Assembly: GCA_022414725.1 (NCBI GenBank)
Contig: CM039462.1
Span: 100,249,209-100,313,208 of the forward strand
Source: Microglena sp. YARC
Taxonomy: Eukaryota > Chlorophyta > Chlorophyceae > Chlamydomonadales > Chlamydomonadaceae
DNA length: 64,000 bases
Reading direction: 5' to 3'
Part shown: positions 10,055-20,639 of the stretch, one piece after another
Position numbering within the stretch: the stretch's first letter is position 1
Layout of the letters: the number at the start of each line of letters is the position of its first letter
The notes under the pieces: generated by a model
What the model saw: only the letters and a program-made list of their open reading frames with translations
What the model was told of the DNA's origin: nothing
The model's database searches: none
Program-made: the position numbers and the translations under genes

Positions 10055-10230
10055 TAGGGAACGGCAATATGATATCATGTCATCATATGATATCATATGA
10101 TATCATACGATGTCGGCAGTCGGTTTAGGCTAAATCTACCATTTCATACAAAATCATATGATGCAATTACATGATATAATATGAAATCATACTCGCTTTT
10201 GGTCAACATCATATGATATGCCAGTCCCTA
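10055..10230. mobile_element. TA-rich MITE family B, copy 2
   Basis: Inverted ends TAGGGAACGGCA and TGCCAGTCCCTA, ~176 bp, same core as the copy 500 bp upstream (GTCGGCAGTCGGTTTAGGCT). Flanks read TATAAC and ACTGGT; a short AAC/AC match is too small to call a target duplication. Confidence 0.8.
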
Positions 10231-10369
10231 ACTGGTGTCCTTAACTTCACGTCCTGAGAGTGGCGCATTACTCGGATGTAACAATTTAAATTTCAATTTC
10301 AATGCCAGTCCCTAGCTTTAACAGACCCTATTGTATTACTCGCACATGTATTGTTTACAGTTTCATGGT

Positions 10370-11270
10370 ATTATTCCACCACCCACACACCCACACCACC
10401 CACACACCTACCCACCGACTAACCTACCCACACACACACCATCTACCCACACACCTACCTACACACACCTACCCATCCACCTTCCCACCCACCCACACAC
10501 CCATCCACACGCACACCTACCCACCTACTTTCCTTCCTTCCCACCCATCCATCCACCCATCAAGTACTTGATCAACATATGAGACAACGAGTCACAAGGC
10601 CACACACCCACACACACACACACACAAACTCGCCCCACAAATGTGAGGTGCAGAAAAACATGTTTGATGCGTTTTGATGGTTTAAAATGGCCATGGAGGT
10701 TGGCCCCAGTGAAAGCAAACGGGCTGGCCCCCTCAACCTCATGCCTACTGTTGATTTATTTACTTAAAATTGCCTACGAGCGAGGGACAGCTTATTCACC
10801 CTGACTTCTTTAAACATGTATACATGTCATATGTGTATAAATGTGTATATTTATGTATATATATGTGTGTGTAAATGTGTATGTATGTGCGTCATGTGCA
10901 TATATGTGTATATATCTATTTATGTCATATGTGTAAATATGTATGTCATATGTGTGTATATATATATGTGAAAATACTGTATGTATGTCTATGGGTGTAT
11001 AAATATGTGTAAATATGTATGTGTGTCATATGTGTATTTATGTCATTATAGTCACCTCTATCCCCACAGTCCATTTGGTACCCTGATTTGGCAAAAATAT
11101 CGCTTTACAGGTTTCTTGTCGATAAATCAGCTAAACTAAAAGCTTAAACTAACATGGCCCCAAAAGGCTAAAATAAGCTAAACTAAAGAACCTGGGTCTC
11201 TGGGTCTGGGTCTGGGTCTGGGTCTGGGTCTGCTTTCCCACTAAACAAGCTAAACTAAAAGCCACTGGTA
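10370..11270. repeat. low-complexity intergenic DNA
   Basis: Contains CCCACACACC runs (10375-10620), a reversed fragment of the AATAAAT-tailed family (10690-10770), an AT-rich TATGTGTGTAAATATG stretch (10810-11050), and a GGGTCTGGGTCT run (11195-11232). No gene is visible. Confidence 0.6.
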
Positions 11271-11281
11271 GCACTACACCG

Positions 11282-11516
11282 CAGGTAATTGATAAAATTG
11301 GTTATTAATTTCATTAATAATTGGTCATTCGAAGCGCCGCTTTTGCGCTTTTGAGGGCTTGACTTTTTGACCCCCTCTACGGCTGTAAGGCGCACTTTTT
11401 TGCAACTCCTTGTGGGCGCTGCAAGCAATGTTTGTGCTGTTTGCACTACAAGGCGTAGTTTTTTTGTTTTCAAGTGCGCTAAAGCGCTGGCCAATTTGGC
11501 CATTTGAAGTACCCTG
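11282..11516. mobile_element. hAT-like non-autonomous element 1 with 8-bp target duplication
   Basis: A 235-bp insert starts CAGGTAATTG and ends GAAGTACCCTG, flanked on both sides by the exact 8-bp direct repeat CTACACCG (11274-11281 and 11517-11524). It carries a family signature near its 3' end (GCGCTGGCCAATTTGGC) shared with the copy at 62713-62922. An 8-bp target duplication and CAGG...CCTG ends are typical of hAT elements. There is no transposase frame. It is inserted in another dispersed repeat whose sequence resumes as CTACACCGCTGTCC. Confidence 0.85.
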
Positions 11517-11610
11517 CTACACCGCTGTCCTTGGAGGAGGCCTAATACCACAAAGCTAGAAAAAAACCACTTTCAGGTTTGAAAATAAATCCTGCTATGA
11601 CCCTTCCCCA
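11517..11610 (+). repeat. dispersed repeat (GCTGTCCNTGGAGGAGGCC family), copy 1
   Basis: CCGCTGTCCTTGGAGGAGGC, then AAGCTAGAAAAAAACCACTTTCAGGTTTGAAAA. Copies: 26392-26465 and 61565-61635 (same strand) and about 60464-60540 (opposite strand). No frame; class unknown. Confidence 0.65.
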
Positions 11611-11639
11611 AAGGGTTAGCAATAGGTGAGGGCCCTCTT

Positions 11640-12440
11640 AGAACCAAGGAGCTTTTCAAATTGGTGGTGTCTTTCTGTAACATCTTTACTTGTATTAAAA
11701 GACACCACTCATCTGTCATAGCCATTCAGCCGATGATCGGGATTTAAAACTCTGTGCTGATGACAGGTCGTAATGCCGCTCATTGCTCAACCTTTAGTTG
11801 CCTATGACCCACTTATCTGTCATGGTAATTCAGCAGATGATTGGGATTAGACAAGTCGACAGGTCGTATTGCCGCTCAGCCTATTCAGGCCCAATTGGAG
11901 GTATGACAATTCTCCCACGATTCTCAGAATTATGAAATTCTCAGGACAATTGGAAGGTACTAAGTACGACTTACCGAAGCTGTTTTGAAAAATCTAGATC
12001 CAAATCCCCGCTGAATTGCTATAATCCAGCCTGGCAGACGTCAATTCAAAATACATTTACCGTGGACTGGGATGACAGGGCTCCCTTATAGCAATTCAGG
12101 AGATGATTTGGGAAGCACACTTTGTACTTCGGACTTGGTTCTCAGAATCTCAGGCCAATTATCAAGAATTCTTGCGAGAATTCTCAGATTTCCAAGCCAA
12201 ATTCTCGATTTCATGTACGAAGTCCGGGTTCTTCAGAAACCTTGAACCCAAATCATCCGCTGAATTGCTATAATACCACGTCCCACCAGGCGTTATCATT
12301 TCTTTTTACGCTATCTCCCAAATTGTGAGAACGCAGGTGTAGACAGTTTTTTTTTAGTGATGCATCGCTATTGGCGATGAAACCCATCGCTGTGGAGATT
12401 GGCCTACCGTGGACTGGGATGACAGCAATTTCCAGCCCAA
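11640..12440 (+). repeat. diverged tandem repeat with CATTCAGCNGATGATCGGGA motif
   Basis: The phrase TCTGTCATAGCCATTCAGCC, then GATGATCGGGATT, is repeated with divergence near 11716, 11817, 12085 and 12250, interleaved with inverse-like TCTCAGAATTCTCAGG segments. A SINE 3' fragment (CCACCAGGCGTTATCATTTC) lies at 12278-12301. No gene is recognised. Confidence 0.5.
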
Positions 12441-12561
12441 TGTGTGCTCCAGGGCTCATCCACACCCTTGTCTGTCAGTACCGCACGCATGGGCGGGACA
12501 CATACTGAGTCATCTGGAAGGTGGAGAATGTTGATCATAAATAGATGCTGGCAGCCGGTGA

Positions 12562-12570
<9 letters not shown>

Positions 12571-12630
<60 letters not shown>
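12571..12630 (+). repeat. GA microsatellite
   Basis: About 29 GA units. A short Arg/Glu-rich frame through it is not a gene. Confidence 0.9.
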
Positions 12631-12634
<4 letters not shown>

Positions 12635-12711
12635 TTTACATGGTGGACCGACGTGAGGCAGGACTATCGCTAATTGGCAATTGAGTTAGCGTGACGGGCC
12701 TCATAACCTGT

Positions 12712-12870
12712 TGATAATGAATAGAAAAGGAGTTGAGTCAAGTGCTCAGGTGTCATGCATGTATGTATAATGAATAGAAAAGGAGTTGGGTCTAGTGCTC
12801 GGGTGTCATGTATGTGTGTATAATGAATAGAAAAGGAGTTGGGTCAAGTGCTCGGGTGTCATGTATGTAC
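12712..12870 (+). repeat. ~62-bp tandem repeat, three copies
   Basis: TAATGAATAGAAAAGGAGTT, then GGGTCAAGTGCTCGGGTGTC and ATGTATGT, repeated three times with few changes. Confidence 0.85.
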
Positions 12871-13060
12871 GTACGTTGCAGTCCAGGGGTAGGCCAAATA
12901 GGCTAAAGGGTCTTGCCCAACCGTCAAAGGAAGGGCTTTAAAGGAAAAGCATTGATGAACAGAAACCCCAAAACAATTGTTTTAACCAACGGGGGCCATG
13001 AGTTTGTGCTGCAGTGATCATTATAAAATATAATTAAATCATCATCGCATCTGGGATGAT
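12870..13060 (+). repeat. dispersed repeat (CAGTCCAGGGGTAGG family), copy 1
   Basis: About 190 bp alignable by eye with 54222-54380: CAGTCCAGGGGTAGG, CTTGCCCAACCGT, GCATTGATGAAC, AACGGGGGCC and TGAGTTTGTG in the same order. No reading frame is conserved. The rest up to about 13160 shows nothing recognisable. Confidence 0.65.
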
Positions 13061-13164
13061 AATTTAATTGTGCGATTCTTGTTGCATCTTTAATAAATTG
13101 TATTAAGTATTTCCATCCTTCAAATGTCATCTGGGGTTGCAGTGGGGTCAAGGGATGTGAGAAA

Positions 13165-13895
13165 GAAGTAGGGCTTTTCATTTCGGCTTTTCTGTCCAGC
13201 ATCTAGGCAGCTCCCCAAGCCAGCCGCTGTGCTCCACCCAAATATTTCAGCAGTTCTGGGCAGCTGATTGCCCCTGCTTCAAGGTGCACGAGGTTGTTTA
13301 GGTTTGGCTGAATAGCAAGGCAGGGGAGCTGCCTGTAAGCTGTTACTCATAGCTGAAACGAACGGCTGTGGGGGATAGGAGCCACAAGTATGGCTTTAAA
13401 TTTCGGCTTTTCTGAGCAGCATCCAGGCAGCTCCCTGAGCCAGCCACTGTGCTCCACCCAAATATTTGATCAGTTCTGGGCAGCTGATTGCCCCAGCTTC
13501 AAGGTGTATGAGGCTGTGTTAGTTTTGGCTGAATAGCAAGGCAGAGGAGCTGCCACGAAGCTGTTGCTGTCGGAGTGGTGAACTACAGAGGCACGAGTGC
13601 TATACGTGCATCTTGATCAAGATGCCAACATAGCACCCGTGCCTCTGTAGTTCACCACTCCGACACATAGCTGAAAAGAAAAGCTATGCGAGATGGGAGG
13701 CACAAGTATGGCTTTTCATTTCGGCTTTTCTGAGCAGCATCTAGGCAGCTCCCTGAGCCAGCCAAATATTTTCAGCAGTTCTGGCAGCTGATTGTCCCCT
13801 GCTTCAATGTGCACGAGGCTGTGTTAGGTTTGGCTGAATTAGCAACTCAGGGGAGCTGCTAGAAGCTGCTGCTCGTGTGCCCGAAAGAAAAGCCA
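13165..13895. mobile_element. cluster of three inverted-repeat elements, MITE family A
   Basis: Three ~200-300 bp units (about 13171-13371, 13391-13690, 13711-13891). Each starts with CTTTTCATTTCGGCTTTTCT then AGCAGCATCTAGGCAGCTCC, and ends with the approximate reverse complement (GGGGAGCTGCC, AAGCTGTTGCT, CATAGCTGAAAAGAAAAGC). The middle copy carries a second hairpin. Other full or partial copies: 17165-17530, 40668-40865, 41585-41635 and 51240-51300. The end motif also recurs in the satellite at 62-63.6 kb. Foldback structure without a frame fits a MITE. Confidence 0.75.
13568..13665. mobile_element. 98-bp near-perfect hairpin nested inside a MITE A copy
   Basis: Arms TGTCGGAGTGGTGAACTACA... 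and ...TGTAGTTCACCACTCCGACA pair over about 38 bp with one or two mismatches, and the centre contains the perfect palindrome CATCTTGATCAAGATG. Removing it restores the normal MITE A right end (GCTGTTGC, then CATAGCTG), so it is a later insertion. No target-site duplication is evident. Confidence 0.85.
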
Positions 13896-14199
13896 CGGCC
13901 TTGAGGGTTTGGGTATAATACTGGGCATGGGTACAGGATTGTCTTGAAGGTGCTACATTATGTACCTTGGTATTTGGGTGTGGGGGGGGGCACTGTTGGA
14001 GTTTTTTTGGGGATACTGTTCAGGGCCAAAAAAGCCTCCAGTACCACCTCAAAGGCTAATAGGAGCACTGTTATGGGTACGTAGTAACTACTGTATAAGA
14101 TATAGGATCTTCCGTTGTTTTGCTTGTTCGTTTTGTTGCTAGGTTCCTGAGTGACACCATGCCCCCGTCAGCTGTCTACAGCCCTGCCATCTAACTCAC

Positions 14200-14452
14200 C
14201 ACCCCCGCTTGCTGCAAACCGTTTGTAGAGCATCTTCGAATCTTCCACATGGGGGACGGACGCATGGAGACCAAACTCTTTCCAGAGCAGGGCGTCCCAG
14301 ATCGTATCGACCCCGCTCAGCCCCAGCGCACGCTTGCATGTCAGTCCCAGGTTGATAACCGCTTCAGTCGGTAGGAAGTGGAAAATTCGCAGAAAGCAAT
14401 TATCATCCAGGCTGTCCAGAGGCGCTTCTCCAGCTGTAGCTTGATCAGCCAT
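14200..14452 (-). CDS. F-box domain protein, first exon
   Basis: Minus-strand exon from ATG at 14452 to donor GGTG|GTGAGT at 14200 (84 codons plus one base). The sequence MADQATAGEAPLDSLDDNCF continues with LRIFHFLPTEAVINLGLTC and KRALGLSGVDTIWDALLWKE. This is the classic F-box: a 'LDxLxDxxLxxIFxFLP' opening, a central 'LxLTCKR' and a 'W.xLW' end, residues about 12-60. F-box proteins bind SKP1 and bring substrates to SCF ubiquitin ligases. Substrate-binding repeats, usually further downstream, are not visible, so later exons are missing or lie in repeats I cannot decode. After an acceptor-like CACTCAG near 14150 a ~65-codon open frame follows, but only in a phase that does not join. It is divergent from NMNAT, with 637 bp between start codons. 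Confidence 0.75.
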
Positions 14453-15089
14453 CGTTTCGCGAATCGCGCGTTATCAGCTGTCGAGAGAGTGAGAGGGGAA
14501 CAGGGAGTTCCGAGTTTTATGAACGAGAGGGGTTTGGAAAAGTATGTCGGTGAAACAACCTTGGAAAACGGAGTCCCAGAATTGCCAGGGAGTCAGCTCC
14601 AGAGTGTACTGCCCCTCGTGTACTTCGTAGTGCGGTGTTCTTGGATCATTCTTCCCATGATCTCATCAGCATAAAGTGAACTGTTAAATGTGACTAACAT
14701 GTTGCCTAGTTCCATCCTCGTCTGCCTTTCCCCCAATCATTCTGGTGTTGTCCGAGGACCTCCTCTGACCGGCCTCCTGAACTCAACCCGACTTGGTGTA
14801 TTGCTTCCTTTCTTTCTGCATTACCTCCTTTCCATCCTCCCATTCAACAGTCCTTTCTTCCCCTCACACCACCTTCTCCCAGCTATCCTTCAGCTCCCTT
14901 AAGTCACACCAATTTGGCGTACTGCTTTCTTTCTTGCCTCCCTCCTCCCACACCTCCCTCCAACCCTCCATCGCGGCCACTCTTCACCCCCGCAACCGCC
15001 CGCCCCTCCCCTCCTCCCACCCTTCCTTACCCCCCCACTTCCCATTTCCCGCTGTTTTTTCACCCCACCCATCTCCTAGTCTAACTGCA
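14453..15089. promoter_or_regulatory. shared upstream region of the F-box and NMNAT genes
   Basis: The 637 bp between two divergent start codons must contain both promoters. The half next to NMNAT (about 14820-15080) is strongly CT-rich on the plus strand (CCTCCCTTC-like), as in a 5' UTR or leader. No TATA box is obvious. Assignment rests on gene arrangement only. Confidence 0.45.
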
Positions 15090-15302
15090 ATGGACCTCAC
15101 CAAGCCTGTTCCGGCTATCCCCACTCACAAGCTTTCAGTGAAGATGCCACAGCAAGGGACGCCTCATTCAAAGCAGCTTGCGCCCACCTCTAGGATAGGC
15201 CACCACAGCCCAGACATTGTTCTAGTCGCTTGCGGAAGCTTCAACCCCGTCACACACATGCATCTCCGCATGTTCGAGATTGCCGCAGAGGAGTTGGGGA
15301 AG
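15090..15302 (+). CDS. NMNAT: NMNAT exon 1
   Basis: 71 codons, [15 protein letters not shown] through the [16 protein letters not shown] signature to EELGK, then donor AAG|GTAAGG. It ends in phase 0. The first ~40 residues are poorly conserved in the family, and only the part from DIVLVACG on is diagnostic. Confidence 0.9.
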
Positions 15303-18300
15303 GTAAGGAGGTTTTGTGCTCCTACTCCTATTTGTGCCTTCTGCTGAGGCATCTGAGTAGTAGGACAGATGAAGGGTGTTCTGGGGATCAAGAATCACTA
15401 AAAATTGTAGTGTTTGGCTAAGTTTGCAGCCAGCCATTTGTTGATGTGTGTGGAGGTTTGTATTCATGTGTGTGGGGTGGGGGTGTGTGTGTGTGGGGGG
15501 GGGGGGGGGGGGGGTCAGGGAGTGTATGTGTGTGTGGGTTTGATTTGTGTGTGTGTGGGTTGGTGCGTAGTGGGGAGGTCATCACCCTCATGTCATCATT
15601 GCATTCATGTGCATCATGCATATGTGTGCATTATGCATCCATGTGCACATCACCCCGTGTGCATCATGCATATGTGTGCATTATGCATCCATGTGCACAT
15701 CACCCCATGTGCATCAAGCATTCATGTGCATCATGCATATGTGTGCCTTATGCATCCATGTGCACATCACCCATGTGCATCAGATATGTGTGCATTATGC
15801 ATCCATGTGCACATCACCCCATGTGCATCATGCAAATGTGTGCATTATGCATCCATGTGCACATCACCCCATGTGCATCATGCATTCATGTGCATCATGC
15901 ATATGTGTGCATTATGCATCCATGTGCACATCACCCCATGTGCATCATGCATATGTGTGCATTATGCATCCATGTGCACATCACCCCATGTGCATCATGC
16001 AAATGTGTGCATTATGCATCCATGTGCACATCACCCCATGTGCATCATGCATTCATGTGCATCATGCATATGTGTGCATTATGCATCCATGTGCACATCA
16101 CCCCATGTGCATCATGCATATGTGTGCATTATGCATCCATGTGCACATCACCCCATGTGCATCATGCATATGTGTGCATTATGCATCCATGTGCGTCATG
16201 CATATGTGTGCATTATGCATCCATGTGCACATCACCCCATGTGCATCATGCATATGTGTGCATTATGCATCCATGTGCATCATGCATATGTGTGCATTAT
16301 GCATCCATGTGCATCATGCATATGTGTGCATTATGCATCCATGTGCACATCACCCCATGTGCATCATGCATATGTGTGCATTATGCATTCATGTGCACAT
16401 CACCCCATGTGCATCATGCATATGCGTGCATTATGCATCCATGTGCACATCACCCCATGTGCATCATGCATATGTGTGCATTATGCATCCATGTGCACAT
16501 CACCCCATGTGCATCATGCATTCATGTGCATCATGCATATGTGTGCATTATGCATCCATGTGCACATCACCCCATGTGCATCATGCATTCATGTGCATCA
16601 TGCATATGCGTGCACTATGCATCCATGTGCACATCACCCCATGTGCATCATGCAAATGTGTGCATTATGCATCCATGTGCACATCACCCCATGCGCATCA
16701 TGCATTCATGTGCATCATGCATATGTGTGCATTATGCATCCATGTGCACATCACCCCTTGTGCATCATGCATTCATGTGCATCATGCATATGTGTGCATT
16801 ATGCATCCATGTGCACATCACCCCTTGTGCATCATGCATTCATGTGCATCATGCATTCATGTGCATCATGCATGTGTGTGCATTATGCATCCATGTGCAC
16901 ATCACCCCATGTGAATCATGCATTCATGTGCATCATGCATGTGTGCATGCATGGGTACAGCGTTACCACCACTCCCACCACCTGTCACACACATGCATGT
17001 CCGCAATTTCAAGCACGCTGCAGAGAAGTTAGAGGAGCTGAGGAGTTTGTATTGCCTAAAACAGTATGTATTGGGTTAGTGGTATGAATGGTTACATGGC
17101 ATGGCATTTCGTGGCATAGCATGGAATGGGATGGAATGAAAGGGAATTGGAATGGGAATCTAAGACCCAAGATTTCAACAGCATTGGACAGATGCTTCTA
17201 GATACACAAAGTTGCTCCAGGCAGCTTCTAGGCAGCTCCCCGAGCCAGCCACTAGTCAACAGTACTGGACAGATGCTTCCAGATGCACAAAGTTGCTACA
17301 GGCAGCTTCTAGGCAGCTCCCCGAGCCAGCCACTAGTCAATAGTACTGGACAGATGCTTCCAGATGCACAAAGTTGCTACAGGCAGCTTCTAGGCAGCTC
17401 CCCGAGCCAGCCACTAGTCAACAGTACTGGACAGATGCTTCCAGATGCACAAAGTTGCTACAGGTTTGGCTGGGTAGCAAGCCAGGGGAGCTGCCCAGAG
17501 GCAGCTGCTTTTAGCTGGAAAGAAAAGCTATGCTCCATCCCTAAAACATCAAACACGGCCACCACCACCAATACCACTACCACCACTGCCACCATCCGCA
17601 ACCACCACCACCATGGCCATCGCCTCCCTCAGCTCCTCCTACCCCACTCCTTACCACCTCCTTCCCCTCCATCCTTATCCATACCACCACCTCCTTCCGT
17701 CCCTCCTACCCCAATCCTCACCCCCTCCTTCTCCTCCAAACTTCAATCCTTCACCCTTCAATCCTCTCTCCCTCCTTCCCCTTCACCCCTCAACCCCCTC
17801 CTTCCCCTCCACCCTTCAGTCCTTCACCTTCAATCCTCCACCCATCAATCCTCCCTCCCCTCCCTCCCCTTCACCCTCAACCCCCTCCTTCCCCTCCACC
17901 CTTCACCCCTCAACCCCCTCCTTCCCTCCACCCTTCAGTCCTTCACCCTTCAATCCTCCACCCTTCAATCCTCACTCCCTCCTTCCCCTTCACCCCTCAA
18001 CCCCCTCCTTCCCCTCCACCCTTCAGTCCTTCACCCTTCAATCCTTCACCCTTCAATTCTCACTCCCTCCTTCCCCTTCACCCCTCAACCCCCTCCTTTC
18101 CCTCCACCCTTCACCCCTCAACCCCCTCCTTCCCCGTTCACCCTTCAGTCCTTCACACCCTTCAATCCTCCACCCTTCGAACCTCACTCCCTCCTTCCCC
18201 TTCACCCCTCAACCCCCCTCCTTCCCCTCCACCCTTCAGTCCCCCACCCCTCACCCCCTCCTTCCCCTCCACCCTCACCTTCAACCCTTCCTCACTCCTC

Positions 18301-20562
18301 CTCCCTCCCCTTCACCCCTCAACCCCCTCCTTCCCCTCCACCCTTCTGTCCTTCACCTTCAATCCTTCAACCCTTCCTTCAACCCTTCTCACCTTCACCC
18401 CTCAACCCCCTCCTTCCCTCCACCCTTCACACCCTCAACCCCTCCTTCCCCTTCCACCCTTCAGTCCTTCACCCTTCAATCCTCCACCCTTCAATCCTCA
18501 CTCCCTCCTTCCCCTTCACCCCTCAACCCCCTCCTTCCCCTCCACCCTTCAGTCCTTCACCCTTCAATCCTCCACCCTTCAAACCTCACTCCCTCCTTCC
18601 CCTTCAACCCTCAACCCCCTCCTTCCCCTCCACCCTTCAGTCCTTCACCCTTCAATCCTCCACCCTTCAATCCTCACTCCCTCCTTCCCCTTCACCCCTC
18701 AACCCCCTCCTTCCCCTCCACCCTTCAGTCCTTCACCCTTCAATCCTTCACCCTTCAATCCTCACTCCCTCCTTCCCCTTCACCCCTCAACCCCCTCCTT
18801 CCCCTCCACCCTTCAGTCCTTCACCCTTCAATCCTCCACCCTTCAATCCTCACTCCCTCCTTCCCCTTCACCCCTCAACCCCCTCCTTCCCCTCCACCCT
18901 TCAGTCCTTCACCCTTCAATCCTCACCCTTCAATCTCACTCCCTCCTTCCCCTTCACCCCTCAACCCCCTCCTTCCCCAGTCCTTCACCCCAATCCTCAG
19001 TCCTGCACCACCCTTCAATCCTTCACCCATCAATTCTCACTCCCCTCCTTCCCCTTCACCCCTCAACCCCCTCCTTCCCCTCCACCCTTCAGTCCTCCAC
19101 CCTTCAATCCTCCACCTTCAATCCTCACTCCCTCCTTCCCCTTCACCCCTCAACCCCCTCCTTCCCCTCCACCCTTCAGTCCTTCACCCTTCATCCTCAC
19201 CCTTCAATCCTCACTCCCTCCTTCCTTCACCCCTCAACCCCCTCCTTCCCCTCCACCCTTCTGTCCTTCACCCTTCAATTCCTCCACCCTTCAATCCTCA
19301 CTCCCTCCTCCCCTTCACCCCTTAACCCCCTCCTTCCCCTCCACCCTTCAGTCCTTCACCTTAATCCTCCACCCTTCAATCCTCACTCCCCTCTTTCCCC
19401 TTCACCCCTCAACCCCCTCCATCCCCTGCAATCACAGCATGGCCACCATGTTATGGGCTGCTACATGTCCCCTGTGGCTGATGCATATGGGAAAGCAGGT
19501 CTGGCGGCATCCGCTCACCGTATTGAGATGTGTCGCCTAGCTTGTGAGGGGCACCCATTAGTGATGCTCGACTCATGGGAGGCAGAGCAGCCTGAGTACA
19601 CGCGTACCCTAGCTGTCCTGAAGCATGTGCAGGACAGGCTTGTGCTTCAGGGGGCTGCGTCCAATCAGGCCCCAGATCCTGAGGCTTTGCAAGGGGCTGA
19701 GTCCAAGCAGGGGGCTGAGCCTAACCTGGGGTCTGAGTCCAAGCAGGGGGCTGATTCCAAGCAGGGGGCTGAGCCCAAGCAGGGGGCTGAGTCCAAGCAG
19801 GGGGCTGAGTCCAAGCAGGGGGCTGAGCCCAAGCCGGGCGCAGGCACTGAGGCTGCTGTTGGGAATACTGAGGGGTCCCAAGAGGGATCTGCATGTCATA
19901 CACTCCCTGACCATGAGCAAGAGCCTGGCACTCGCATCATGTTGCTCTGTGGAGGCGATGTGTTTGCCTCCATCTTGAAACCTGGAGTATGGAAGAACCC
20001 AGATGTGCTGTTGCAGGATTTCGGTTGTGTGGTCATTCAGCGGCCTGGTACAGACCTGCAGTCAGTGGTTGAAGCCTCCGGACAGCAGATCCGAGGCAGT
20101 GAAGAAGCTTCCAGGCAGCAGCTCCGAGGCAGTGAAGAGGCTTCCGGACAGCAGCTCCGAGGCAGTGAAGAGGCTTCCGGACAGCAGATCCGAGGCAGTG
20201 AAGAGGCTTCCCGACAGCAGATCCGAGGCAGTAAAGAGGCTTCCCGACTGCAGATCCAAGGCAGTGAAGAGGCTTCCGGACAGCAAATCCAAGGCAGTGA
20301 AGAAGCTTCCGCTGAGTGCAGCAGAAGCTTTTCCCGGTCTGCCTCAGAGCAGACCAGCCCATCTGTAGTGCGCCTTGACTTGAGCCACGTAGACTTCATT
20401 GGAGGTGGAGTAGTGTATGTGGTCAAAGACCACCACTTGGAGTGCGATATGAGCTCGACCAAAGCAAGGCAGGCCGTGGCTGATGGCGATCGTGAGGAGG
20501 CAGGGGAAATCTTGCCAAAATCCGTGCTAAATTATGTGCTGGAGAATGGCCTGTACAAATAG
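15090..20562 (+). CDS. NMNAT: nicotinamide/nicotinate mononucleotide adenylyltransferase (two exons, 15090-15302 and 19438-20562)
   Basis: Joins NMN or NaMN with ATP to make NAD or NaAD, the last common step of NAD synthesis. The two exons join in phase 0 (GK|HGHHVMG) to give about 445 residues. Motifs in order: nucleotide-binding [18 protein letters not shown] (residues ~47-64, the GxFxPxxxxH signature), [46 protein letters not shown] (~238), PGVW, and the C-terminal SSTKARQAV with [16 protein letters not shown]. Typical family length is about 240-280. The excess is two tandem-repeat inserts: an 18-bp repeat (GAESKQ, ~residues 143-231) and a 33-bp repeat ([11 protein letters not shown], ~283-376). 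Both fall in surface loops between core motifs. The start at 15090 is chosen because it directly precedes the conserved core; a later ATG at 15144 is possible. Confidence 0.93.
16981..17050 (+). pseudogene. decayed copy of NMNAT exon 1 tail inside intron 1
   Basis: GTCACACACATGCATGTCCG, then CAATTTCAAGCACGCTGCAG and AGAAGTTAGAGGAGCTGAGG matches the last ~60 bp of exon 1 plus the first bases of the intron (CACACACATGCATCTCCGCA, then TTCGAGATTGCCGCAGAGG and AGTTGGGGAAGGTAAGG) with about ten changes. The copy includes the donor region, now altered to GAGCTGAGG. Confidence 0.85.
17165..17530 (+). mobile_element. MITE A copy with amplified left arm
   Basis: Left-arm motif CAGCTTCTAGGCAGCTCCCC, then GAGCCAGCCACTAGTCAA, is repeated at about 77-bp spacing. 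The matching right arm (GGTTTGGCTGGGTAGCAAG, GGGGAGCTGCC, AGAAAAGCTATG) appears once at 17464-17530. The repeat also carries ACTGGACAGATGCTTCCAGA. Confidence 0.75.
19438..20562 (+). CDS. NMNAT: NMNAT exon 2 with two in-frame repeat inserts
   Basis: Acceptor AATCACAG, then [18 protein letters not shown] and the remaining family motifs to LENGLYK and TAG. The first insert (19680-19840) is about eight units of an 18-bp repeat encoding [12 protein letters not shown]. The second (20070-20320) is about seven units of a 33-bp repeat encoding [11 protein letters not shown] with Arg/Gly, Ile/Leu variants. Both unit lengths are multiples of three, so expansion keeps the frame. The conserved segments are uninterrupted, so the enzyme is probably active with two disordered, charged loops. 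AATAAA occurs nine bases after the stop (20571). Confidence 0.93.
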   Translation, partial: HGHHVMGCYMSPVADAYGKAGLAASAHRIEMCRLACEGHPLVMLDSWEAEQPEYTRTLAVLKHVQDRLVLQGAASNQAPDPEALQGAESKQGAEPNLGSESKQGADSKQGAEPKQGAESKQGAESKQGAEPKPGAGTEAAVGNTEGSQEGSACHTLPDHEQEPGTRIMLLCGGDVFASILKPGVWKNPDVLLQDFGCVVIQRPGTDLQSVVEASGQQIRGSEEASRQQLRGSEEASGQQLRGSEEASGQQIRGSEEASRQQIRGSKEASRLQIQGSEEASGQQIQGSEEASAECSRSFSRSASEQTSPSVVRLDLSHVDFIGGGVVYVVKDHHLECDMSSTKARQAVADGDREEAGEILPKSVLNYVLENGLYK

Positions 20563-20570
20563 ATACATGG

Positions 20571-20580
20571 AATAAATAAA
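20571..20580 (+). terminator. possible polyadenylation signal of NMNAT
   Basis: AATAAATAAATG follows the stop codon by about ten bases. It fits the canonical AATAAA hexamer. Usage of this hexamer in the organism is unproven. Confidence 0.45.
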
Positions 20581-20639
20581 TGTTTACATTACTTTTGCTG
20601 TGTCAGAGGAGTGCAAATTCGTGAATAATGCTGCTAATT

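Larger units (their letters stand above)
15303..19437 (+). repeat. NMNAT intron 1: three tandem-repeat blocks
   Basis: The 4,135-bp intron contains: a TG and poly-G stretch (15470-15560); a 1.35-kb minisatellite (15600-16950) of CATGTGCATCATGCATATGT / GTGCATTATGCATCCATGTG units; a decayed copy of the end of exon 1 (16981-17050); a MITE A copy whose left arm is expanded into about four ~77-bp units (17165-17530); and a 1.85-kb C/T-rich array (17560-19430) with a ~75-bp higher-order unit. The C/T-rich array ends at the exon 2 acceptor and provides an extremely long pyrimidine tract. Open frames of 557 and 804 codons here are repeat artefacts. Confidence 0.85.

Noticed and set aside
14793..15347. 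Longer NMNAT open frame starting at 14793
   Set aside because: The extra N-terminal residues are Ser/Pro/Leu-rich translation of a CT-rich leader; the ATG at 15090 lies closer to the conserved core.
15414..17087. 557-codon Cys/His/Met-rich open frame
   Set aside because: It lies wholly in a minisatellite in NMNAT intron 1; several overlapping frames are equally open and no protein family pattern is present.
17126..19540. 804-codon Pro/Ser-rich open frame running into NMNAT exon 2
   Set aside because: It is the C/T-rich intronic array; it ends in a different frame from NMNAT, and the exon 2 acceptor lies directly after the array.
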